Notes under the pieces: generated by a model
What the model saw: only the letters and a program-made list of their open reading frames with translations
Database searches by the model: none
What the model was told of the DNA's origin: nothing
Program-made: the position numbers and the translations under genes
DNA from: Oscillospiraceae bacterium
GTDB taxonomy: Bacteria > Bacillota > Clostridia > Oscillospirales > Ruminococcaceae
Reading direction: 5' to 3'
Length of the DNA: 18,823 nt
NCBI GenBank assembly: GCA_017483405.1
Contig: JAFUWP010000241.1
Coordinates: forward strand, 1-18,823
Shown: in pieces, positions 6,023 to 12,260 of the stretch
Layout of the letters: the number at the start of each line of letters is the position of its first letter
Numbering within the stretch: the stretch's first letter is position 1

Positions 6023-7645
6023 TTAATACATACCGCCTGCGGGCATCGGAGGAGCGGCCGGTTCGGGTTCTTTGATGTCAGCAACCAGAGATTCTGTTGT
6101 CAGAACCATAGCGGCAACGGATGCGGCATTCTGGAGCGCACTTCTGGTAACCTTAGTCGGGTCAACGATTCCGGCAGGAATCATATCAACATAAGTTTCG
6201 TTGTAAGCATCGAAACCATAGCCGACCTTGCCTGCATTGACAATCTTGTCGATGATGACACTGCCTTCCAGACCGGCATTGAGGGCAATCTGACGGAGCG
6301 GAGCTTCCAGAGCCTTGCCGATAATCTGTGCACCTGTTTTTTCATCGCCTTCGAGGGTTTCAATCAGGGCATTGACTGCGGGAATGGCATTAATCAGAGC
6401 TGTACCGCCGCCGGCTACGATACCTTCTTCAACAGCGGCTTTGGTAGCGGCGAGAGCATCTTCGATTCTGAGCTTCTTTTCTTTCATTTCGATTTCGGTA
6501 GCCGCACCGACTTTGATGACAGCAACACCGCCGGAAAGTTTAGCAAGTCTTTCCTGAAGTTTTTCCTTATCGAAATCGGAAGTAGTTGTTTCAATCTGAG
6601 CCTTAATCTGAGCCACTCTGTCTTTGATAGCGGCGGAATCGCCAGCACCGTCAACGATGATGGTGTTTTCCTTCTGGATAACAATCTGACGGGCACGGCC
6701 GAGCTGAGAAATCTGAGTATCTTTCAGTTCCAGACCGAGTTCTTCGGTGATAACTTCCGCACCGGTCAGGATAGCAATATCTTTCAGCATTTCTTTTCTT
6801 CTGTCGCCGAATCCAGGAGCTTTGACAGCGGCGCACTTGAACACGCCTCTGAGGTTGTTCAGGATGATGGTTGTCAGGGCTTCGCCTTCAATATCTTCTG
6901 CGATGATAACCAGCTTCTTGCCGGACTGCACGAGCTGTTCCAGCAGGGGGAGAATTTCCTGAATGTTGCTGATTTTCTTATCCGTAATCAGAACAAACGG
7001 GTCATCGTAAACAGCTTCCATCTTTTCGGTATCAGTTACCATATAGGGGGAGATATAGCCTCTGTCGAACTGCATACCTTCAACAACTTCGGAATAGGTT
7101 TCAGCGGTTTTGCTTTCTTCGATGGTGATAACGCCGTCAGAAGTTACCTTATCCATCGCTTCGGCGATGAGCTTGCCGACACTTTCATCAGCAGAAGAAA
7201 CTGTGCCGACTCTTGCAATATCTTCAGAGCCTTCCACAGGCTTGGAGTTTTCCTTGATGGTTTCAACAGCAGTATCAACAGCCTTAGCGATACCCTTCTT
7301 GAGAATCATCGGATTTGCGCCGGCGGCGATGTTCTTCATACCTTCGTTGATGATAGCCTGAGCCAGCAGGGTAGCGGTAGTAGTACCATCACCAGCGGCA
7401 TCGTTGGTCTTGGTAGCAACTTCCTTGACGAGCTGTGCGCCCATGTTCTCGAAAGCGTCTTCGAGTTCAATATCCTTTGCGATGGTCACGCCGTCATTTG
7501 TGATGAGGGGTGCGCCGAATTTCTTATCGAGGACTACATTTCTGCCTTTCGGGCCTAATGTAATCTTGACAGTATCAGCCAGCTTGTCGATACCGGCCTG
7601 TAAAGCTTTTCTGGCATCTTCGCCGTATTTAATATCTTTAGCCAT
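6023..7645 (-). CDS. groEL: Chaperonin GroEL (Hsp60)
   Basis: A 540-residue, 60-kDa chaperonin subunit. It forms the double-ring cage that refolds proteins with ATP, capped by GroES. The alignment is unmistakable from end to end: MAKDIKYGEDARKALQAGID, KITLGPKGRNVVLDKKFG, the nucleotide loop GDGTTTATLLAQAI, the apical domain with RGYISPYMVTD, the hinge segment KLSGGVAVIKVGAATE, and GIVAGGGTALI. The C-terminus has only one GGM (PPMPAGGMY) rather than a long GGM repeat tail. AGGAGAG precedes the ATG. It lies 33 bp after groES, so the two form one operon, controlled by CIRCE upstream of groES. Confidence 0.99.
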   Translation of the reverse strand: MAKDIKYGEDARKALQAGIDKLADTVKITLGPKGRNVVLDKKFGAPLITNDGVTIAKDIELEDAFENMGAQLVKEVATKTNDAAGDGTTTATLLAQAIINEGMKNIAAGANPMILKKGIAKAVDTAVETIKENSKPVEGSEDIARVGTVSSADESVGKLIAEAMDKVTSDGVITIEESKTAETYSEVVEGMQFDRGYISPYMVTDTEKMEAVYDDPFVLITDKKISNIQEILPLLEQLVQSGKKLVIIAEDIEGEALTTIILNNLRGVFKCAAVKAPGFGDRRKEMLKDIAILTGAEVITEELGLELKDTQISQLGRARQIVIQKENTIIVDGAGDSAAIKDRVAQIKAQIETTTSDFDKEKLQERLAKLSGGVAVIKVGAATEIEMKEKKLRIEDALAATKAAVEEGIVAGGGTALINAIPAVNALIETLEGDEKTGAQIIGKALEAPLRQIALNAGLEGSVIIDKIVNAGKVGYGFDAYNETYVDMIPAGIVDPTKVTRSALQNAASVAAMVLTTESLVADIKEPEPAAPPMPAGGMY

Positions 7646-7678
7646 GATAAATCTCTCCTATCTGAAATAAAAAATAAA

Positions 7679-7966
7679 TTATTCTACGATTGCAAGAATA
7701 TCATCCTGTCTGAGGATAGTATATTCTTTGCCGTCCACTTTGACTTCTGTACCGGAGTACTTGCTTGTCAGGACTTTATCGCCGACCTTGACGGTCATGG
7801 GAATCAGTTTGCCGTTTTCATCGTATTTGCCTTCGCCGACTGCAACGATTTCAGCAACCTGCGGTTTTTCTTTTGCAGAGCCGGCAAGAATGATACCGCT
7901 CTTGGTTGTTTCTTCAGCTTCGGTCATCTTAATGACAACTCTGTCTGCTAAGGGTTTGATTGTCAT
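7679..7966 (-). CDS. groES: Co-chaperonin GroES (Hsp10)
   Basis: A 95-residue lid of the GroEL cage. It starts MTIKPLADRVVIKMTEAEE, has the mobile loop TTKSGIILAGSAKEKPQ, then VKVGDKVLTSKYSGTEVKVDG and the C-terminal ILRQDDILAIVE; length and sequence are standard. A strong AAGGAGG lies 8 bp before the ATG. It is the first gene of groESL, with a leader of about 150 nt that contains CIRCE and further hairpins. It is expected to be heat inducible through release of HrcA; hrcA is not in the window. Confidence 0.99.
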   Translation of the reverse strand: MTIKPLADRVVIKMTEAEETTKSGIILAGSAKEKPQVAEIVAVGEGKYDENGKLIPMTVKVGDKVLTSKYSGTEVKVDGKEYTILRQDDILAIVE

Positions 7967-7982
7967 AATAAATTTCCTCCTT

Positions 7983-8036
7983 CACTTCAATCCACGCTTG
8001 GTAATTTCACGAAGTGCGACAAGCGGTTATCCGCTT
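7983..8036 (-). promoter_or_regulatory. Possible hairpins in the groES 5' leader next to the ribosome binding site
   Basis: In the RNA, AAGCGG-ATAA-CCGCTT (8036-8021) forms a 6-bp stem with a 4-nt loop. CACTTC (8016-8011) can pair with GAAGTG (7988-7983), whose last base lies two bases before AAGGAGG. The pairings are visible; any role in translation control is inference. Confidence 0.35.
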
Positions 8037-8090
8037 AAGTTGATTTTCAGTTAGAAAGGGATACCAATTTCTCTCCGCCACTTTCTGACT

Positions 8091-8117
8091 TTAGCACTCT
8101 CTTTCGTTGAGTGCTAA
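8091..8117 (-). promoter_or_regulatory. CIRCE operator (HrcA binding site) of groESL
   Basis: TTAGCACTC, a 9-bp spacer and GAGTGCTAA: a perfect match to the CIRCE consensus. It covers the predicted transcription start of groESL, so HrcA binding would block initiation. This is established for groE and dnaK operons of Firmicutes. Confidence 0.98.
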
Positions 8118-8121
8118 TTCT

Positions 8122-8149
8122 ATTTTACCAGCTTTATCAGAAAAATCAA
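8122..8149 (-). promoter_or_regulatory. Sigma-A promoter of groESL
   Basis: On the minus strand, TTGATT (8149-8144), a 16-bp spacer and TAAAAT (8127-8122). The predicted start falls near 8115, inside the CIRCE element. Confidence 0.75.
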
Positions 8150-8259
8150 GTGTATTTTAAAAATTTTTCTAAATTTCGTTGTTCTGCATAAAAATGTTGA
8201 TAATTTTAATAAAAACATAACAGAATTTACGGAATGTGAAAATTCACGGGTTTGTTTAA

Positions 8260-8324
8260 TTTACTATTTATTCATGATTTATTCACATAATGTTCATATA
8301 ATTCGTGAACAAATCATGTATAAT
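8260..8324 (+). promoter_or_regulatory. Tandem 11-bp PHO-box-like repeats and -10 element before the response regulator gene
   Basis: The 272-bp AT-rich stretch 8118-8389 between the divergent operons holds four in-phase 11-mers: TTTACTATTTA (8260), TTCATGATTTA (8271), TTCACATAATG (8282) and TTCATATAATT (8293). A TATAAT at 8319-8324 follows without a recognisable -35 hexamer. Direct repeats with 11-bp spacing are the known binding pattern of PhoB/PhoP-type regulators, which often replace the -35. An inverted pair GTTCA/TGAAC (8292-8296, 8306-8310) overlaps the last repeat. The gene downstream encodes exactly this type of regulator, so autoregulation is inferred. The rest of the stretch shows no gene. 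Confidence 0.6.
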
Positions 8325-8389
8325 TATTATGAGGGATTTTAATTTTTTTTGAATTTCTTAATTTTTATCAAAAAAGGAGTGCTCGCTTT

Positions 8390-9088
8390 ATGGCTTTAGA
8401 AAAAGTATTAGTCGTAGATGACGACCAGAATATCTGTGACCTGCTGAGAATGTATCTCGAAAAGGAAGGCTACAGTGTAATTATTTCAAATGACGGCAAA
8501 GAAGCTGTTGTCAAATTCAATGCATTAAACCCCGATATTGTCCTGCTGGATGTCATGCTCCCCTCTATGGACGGGCGCGGAGTCTGCCGTGAAATCCGGA
8601 AAAGCTCCAATGTGCCGATTATCATGATTTCAGCCAAAAACGAAACATTCGATAAAGTCCTCGGTCTGGAACTCGGCGCGGATGACTATATCTCAAAGCC
8701 TTTCGATGCAAAGGAAGTCATCGCCAGAATCAAGGCCGTTGCAAGACGCATGGGCACAAACAATGCCGAACCCGAAACCAAAGAGGTCCGCTATGACAAG
8801 CTGGTTGTCAATATGACACGCTATGAACTCCGCGTCAATGATAAAGTTCTCGATACCCCTCCGAAAGAACTGGAATTATTATTTTATCTGGCATCGAATC
8901 CGAATCATGTTTATACCCGTGACCAGCTTCTTGATGAAGTCTGGGGCTTTGAATACTACGGCGATTCCAGAACCATTGATGTGCATATCAAGAGACTGCG
9001 CGAAAAGCTCGCCGATGTGTCTCCGCACTGGGCACTGAAAACCGTCTGGGGTGTCGGCTACAAGTTTGAAGCGGATGAAGAATCCTGA
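8390..9088 (+). CDS. OmpR/PhoB-family response regulator
   Basis: A 232-residue DNA-binding response regulator. Residues 1-118 are the receiver domain, with acidic pocket Asp10/Asp11, phospho-acceptor Asp54 (IVLLDVMLPSMDG), Ser81, Tyr100 and Lys103 (DDYISKPF). Residues about 130-228 are the winged-helix effector domain: LDTPPKELELLFYLASNPN, RDQLLDEVWGFEYYGDSRTIDVHIKRLREKL split around the recognition helix, and TVWGVGYKF. AAGGAGT is 9 bp before the ATG. It is five bp upstream of its cognate kinase gene, forming one operon with the HtrA protease. Partners and output look like envelope-stress or PhoB/WalR-type control, but the signal is unknown. Confidence 0.96.
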   Translation: MALEKVLVVDDDQNICDLLRMYLEKEGYSVIISNDGKEAVVKFNALNPDIVLLDVMLPSMDGRGVCREIRKSSNVPIIMISAKNETFDKVLGLELGADDYISKPFDAKEVIARIKAVARRMGTNNAEPETKEVRYDKLVVNMTRYELRVNDKVLDTPPKELELLFYLASNPNHVYTRDQLLDEVWGFEYYGDSRTIDVHIKRLREKLADVSPHWALKTVWGVGYKFEADEES

Positions 9089-9093
9089 CAGCT

Positions 9094-10533
9094 ATGAAAT
9101 TATTCGTTCGTCAGAAAAACAGCGTGATTTCTCAGAGCTATCTGAAGCTTTCCGGAGGTCTGCTCCTGATAGGCATTCTGCTGACCGGCGTGATTATGAT
9201 ATGCAGTGCCGTGGCATCCTATCGGGATACGATTGAAACTTCCATCCGGCAGAACTGTGAGGCACTTATTTCCAATATCAAGGAAGTCTATACTTCTCCG
9301 GAAGATATGCCAAATGTAGAGATTTTAAAACTCGTCTGGACAGCGGAAATCGAATACGGCTATGATATGTTTCTTTATGACGAATCCGGAACGGAGCTTT
9401 ACCCAGGTCAGAGCGGAGAAATCAATGTTCTGACACCGGCGGTGCGGTCGTATCTGGCTAAAGATGATTTTATTCAGATTGGCTATTATACGTCTGATGC
9501 ATCCGAGGCGCAAATCTGCTGTGCAGTGCGTTTCTATATGGAAGATAAGAAAGATGACGTGACACAGTATTATCTGGCCGCGGTCAGCAATGCCGGCATG
9601 GTGCAGGAATACAGCATGATGCTGACAAGAAATCTGATTCTCTGTCTGCTGGCAGTGATGATACTGTTTATGATACTGTTCCATCTGGGCGCAAGCAAGC
9701 TGGATGACCAGCTGGATGAAATCACTAAGATTGCAAATCAGTATGCCGAAGGCGAATTCTCCAGCCGTGTCAGCCTGCCCGAACAGGCTACAATGTATCC
9801 GCTGGGATGCACCCTCAACCGGATGGCCGAATTCATCGAACAGAATGAAACAACCCGCCGGAATTTCGTTGCCAATGTCTCCCATGAACTCCGTACCCCG
9901 ATGACAACTATCGCCGGATTCGCGGACGGAATCCTTGACGGTACAATTCCGCCTGCCCAGCATAAGAAATATCTGAAAATCATTACCGAAGAAATTCACC
10001 GTCTGAAAACGCTCGTGCAGTCCATGCTGAATCTGACCAAATTCGAGGCCGGTGAAATGCAGATTCATCTTGCTGAAACCAATATCGCCCAGCTCCTGAT
10101 TCGCACCGTCCTCATGTTTGAAAAGCGCATCAATGACAAGCATGTCGATGTCGAAGGGCTGGAAGATGCCTCCCTGATGCTCCGCGCCGATGAAGATTTG
10201 ATGTTTCAGGTACTGTACAATCTGATTGAAAATGCCGTGAAATTCGTCAATGAAGGCGGTGTTATCAGTTTTCAGCTCTATACGGAAGATAAAACAGCAC
10301 ATATCTGCATCAAGAATACCGGAGAAGGCCTTGCAGATGATGAACTGCCCCGTATTTTCGACAGATTCTATAAAACAGATACGTCACGCAGTCAGGACAG
10401 AACAGGACTCGGCTTAGGCCTGTCCATTTCGCGGAAGATTGTGCATCTGCATCAGGGGCATATCGTGGTAAAGAGCGTAAAGGGTGAATATACTTCTTTT
10501 GAAGTGCAGATTCCCACGGAAATCAACAATTAA
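9094..10533 (+). CDS. Membrane sensor histidine kinase
   Basis: A 479-residue kinase. TM1 is about 18-42, an extracellular sensor domain of about 135 residues has no recognised fold, TM2 is about 178-199, and a HAMP linker covers about 200-255. Then comes the H-box FVANVSHELRTPMTTIAGF with His264, the N-box LIENAVKFVNEGG, the DELPRIFDRFYK F-box and the G-box TGLGLGLSISRKIV. All catalytic boxes are intact, so it should autophosphorylate and signal to the regulator encoded five bp upstream. No PAS domain is visible. The Shine-Dalgarno site is weak, suggesting coupling to translation of the regulator. A long open frame on the opposite strand here is a shadow. Confidence 0.96.
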   Translation: MKLFVRQKNSVISQSYLKLSGGLLLIGILLTGVIMICSAVASYRDTIETSIRQNCEALISNIKEVYTSPEDMPNVEILKLVWTAEIEYGYDMFLYDESGTELYPGQSGEINVLTPAVRSYLAKDDFIQIGYYTSDASEAQICCAVRFYMEDKKDDVTQYYLAAVSNAGMVQEYSMMLTRNLILCLLAVMILFMILFHLGASKLDDQLDEITKIANQYAEGEFSSRVSLPEQATMYPLGCTLNRMAEFIEQNETTRRNFVANVSHELRTPMTTIAGFADGILDGTIPPAQHKKYLKIITEEIHRLKTLVQSMLNLTKFEAGEMQIHLAETNIAQLLIRTVLMFEKRINDKHVDVEGLEDASLMLRADEDLMFQVLYNLIENAVKFVNEGGVISFQLYTEDKTAHICIKNTGEGLADDELPRIFDRFYKTDTSRSQDRTGLGLGLSISRKIVHLHQGHIVVKSVKGEYTSFEVQIPTEINN

Positions 10534-10547
10534 TACAAGGTGATTTT

Positions 10548-12044
10548 ATGGAAGAAAACAAGTTTCATCCGGAAACAGATGTTCCGTCCGAACCCGAACA
10601 GGTAACGGAACAAGTGCCGGAAATTCCGGAAATTCCGGAGATTCCGCCTGTTCCGGAAGTGCCTCCCATGCCGGAAACGCCTTCTTTTTCGCAGACGTTT
10701 TCCCAGCAGAATCCTGTTCCGCCGCCATATCCGCAGAATTACGGGTATCCGCCGCCGCAGATGCCGCCGCCATATTACGGAAACTATCCGTATCCGAATC
10801 AGCCATATCAGTATTATCAGTATTCGCCGAACTATATGCCGCCTCCGCCGCAGAAGGAAGTGCCTGTCACACCTCCGGCCGAGCCGATTCCCATGAACCG
10901 GAAAATTCTGGTGATGTGCTGTGTCATGGCCGGAATGATTTTTCTGCTGTGTCTGTACTGCATCGCTTCGGATGTAATGCATGGCGCGCTGAATCCGGAT
11001 ACGGTTTCCAATACCGTTGTTTTGCAGACACAGGAAAAACCTGACCTCAATCCGGAAGATGAGAATGTGACCGCTGACGGAGAATATACCGTTCGGGGTG
11101 TGGCAGAACTCGTCAAGCCTTCCATCGTGGAAGTCTATGTTTATGATGAAAATCATAATCTTGCCGGAACAGGTTCAGGCATTATTATTTCAGAAGACGG
11201 CTACATCATCACGAACGCGCATGTCGTGCAGGGAAGTGATTATTCCGTTTCGCTGGATGATGAAAGCGAATATTCTGCCCAGCTTATCGGCAGTGATAAC
11301 AAGACAGATTTAGCCGTGCTCAAAGTCAATGCAAGTCATCTGACCCCTGCCGTACTCGGCGATTCCGATGAAACCTATGTCGGAGAAACAGTAGTCGCTA
11401 TCGGCAATCCTGCCGGACTTGCGAATTCCGTGACGAAGGGGATTGTTTCGGCTATCAACAGACAAATCCGCTCGCAGAGCAGTAGTTTCCGGATGGAGTG
11501 TATCCAGACGGATGCCGCTATCAGCCCAGGGAATTCCGGCGGCGCGCTCGTCAATATGTATGGGCAGGTTATCGGCATTACTTCCTCGAAGTACGCATCG
11601 CAGTATGAGGGCATCTATGAAGGGCTTGGCTTTGCCATCAGTATGAATCAGGCACTTCCGATTGTGCAGGATTTAATCGAGAATGGCTATGTTTCAGGGC
11701 GATTCCGCATCGGGATTGTGTTTATGCCGACACAGAATCAGTATGCCGTTCAGCAGTTTCAGGAAGAATTCGGAGAGGAACTGCCCTCCGAACTGGATGA
11801 TTGTCTCTGGGTAACGGAAGTCAGTCCTGACTGTGATATTGCCAATACGGAACTTCAGGCGAATGATTTCATTCTGAGCATCAACGGGCAGGACGTTTCG
11901 GATTATGACAGCGTTCTGGAAGTGCTGGACGGAGCACAGGGCGGTGATACAGTCACAGCACGGTGCGCACGTTATGAAAAAGGCCGTGTGGTATATTACG
12001 AAATTGAATTCAAGCTTGAAAAAGATACTTCCGGAAATTATTAA
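10548..12044 (+). CDS. htrA: HtrA/DegP-like membrane-anchored serine protease with PDZ domain
   Basis: A 498-residue protease of S1C type for quality control of exported proteins. Order: a cytosolic, disordered Glu/Pro tail (1-50, EIP/EVPP repeats), a Pro/Tyr/Gln-rich stretch (57-110), a transmembrane helix (about 118-140), a trypsin-like domain (about 180-375) with triad His225 (ITNAHVV), Asp254 (KTDLAVLKV) and Ser330 (SPGNSGGALVN), and one PDZ domain (about 400-490, ANDFILSINGQDVSDYDSV). The long Pro/Tyr-rich N-tail is unlike E. coli DegP but common in Gram-positive HtrA. It starts 14 bp after the kinase gene, the last gene of this operon. The grouping resembles walRK-htrA and cssRS-htrA, supporting an envelope-stress role for the two-component system. 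Confidence 0.95.
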   Translation: MEENKFHPETDVPSEPEQVTEQVPEIPEIPEIPPVPEVPPMPETPSFSQTFSQQNPVPPPYPQNYGYPPPQMPPPYYGNYPYPNQPYQYYQYSPNYMPPPPQKEVPVTPPAEPIPMNRKILVMCCVMAGMIFLLCLYCIASDVMHGALNPDTVSNTVVLQTQEKPDLNPEDENVTADGEYTVRGVAELVKPSIVEVYVYDENHNLAGTGSGIIISEDGYIITNAHVVQGSDYSVSLDDESEYSAQLIGSDNKTDLAVLKVNASHLTPAVLGDSDETYVGETVVAIGNPAGLANSVTKGIVSAINRQIRSQSSSFRMECIQTDAAISPGNSGGALVNMYGQVIGITSSKYASQYEGIYEGLGFAISMNQALPIVQDLIENGYVSGRFRIGIVFMPTQNQYAVQQFQEEFGEELPSELDDCLWVTEVSPDCDIANTELQANDFILSINGQDVSDYDSVLEVLDGAQGGDTVTARCARYEKGRVVYYEIEFKLEKDTSGNY

Positions 12045-12056
12045 TCTTTTTTATAT

Positions 12057-12092
12057 CAATCCCTGTGTTTCGGCACGGGGATTGTTGTTTTC
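12057..12092 (+). terminator. Terminator of the regulator-kinase-htrA operon
   Basis: An 11-bp stem CAATCCCTGTG / CACGGGGATTG (one G-T pair) with a 6-nt loop is followed by TTGTTTTC. Confidence 0.88.
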
Positions 12093-12135
12093 TACAAAAA
12101 AATATATATTTTTTATGAAAAAATTTCCGTTTTTA

Positions 12136-12164
12136 TTGACTTTTCTTTGAAAAAGCAGTATAAT
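12136..12164 (+). promoter_or_regulatory. Sigma-A promoter of the GGDEF-EAL gene
   Basis: TTGACT (12136-12141), a 17-bp spacer and TATAAT (12159-12164). An 18-bp A/T palindrome (12097-12114) and other A tracts lie upstream and may act as an UP-like element. The predicted start near 12171 leaves a leader of about 86 nt. Confidence 0.85.
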
Positions 12165-12170
12165 AAGACT

Positions 12171-12260
12171 ATCAGAACCACAGGCAGAGGCGGCTGAATG
12201 CCGGTGGTATTCCAAATCAAGATAGGGGGAGAACGCCACGCCGCTGGCATATCGCTATGC
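12171..12260 (+). promoter_or_regulatory. Structured G+C-rich 5' leader of the GGDEF-EAL gene, candidate cis-regulatory RNA
   Basis: Hairpin 1: ACCAC-A-GGCA (12177-12186) pairs with TGCC-G-GTGGT (12199-12208), leaving a 12-nt loop that contains GCGGC. Hairpin 2: GCCA (12235-12238) pairs with TGGC (12245-12248); its loop CGCCGC is complementary to the GCGGC of loop 1 over five G-C pairs. Alternative hairpin 3: GCATA (12247-12251) pairs with TATGC (12256-12260), hiding the start codon and excluding part of hairpin 2. The only Shine-Dalgarno-like tract, AGGGGGAG (12224-12231), is 25 nt from the AUG unless hairpin 2 closes the gap. The pairings are read from the sequence; the regulatory role is inference. 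No known riboswitch consensus was recognised. Confidence 0.5.

Noticed and set aside
9325..10302. Long open frame on the minus strand opposite the histidine kinase gene
   Set aside because: It has no ribosome binding site or recognisable domain, and it mirrors the codon habits of the kinase gene, whose conserved boxes are all on the plus strand.
12097..12114. 18-bp perfect A/T palindrome as a protein-binding site
   Set aside because: A run of A, TATATA and T is low-complexity and adjoins a terminator tail and promoter; it is better seen as a flexible or UP-like A/T tract.
12171..12256. c-di-GMP-I (GEMM), c-di-GMP-II, ZTP or SAM riboswitch
   Set aside because: The context (EAL gene) invites a GEMM call and short strings resemble parts of ZTP (CCGCTGG) and SAM-I (ATCAAGA), but the conserved core blocks and helix order of these classes are not present.
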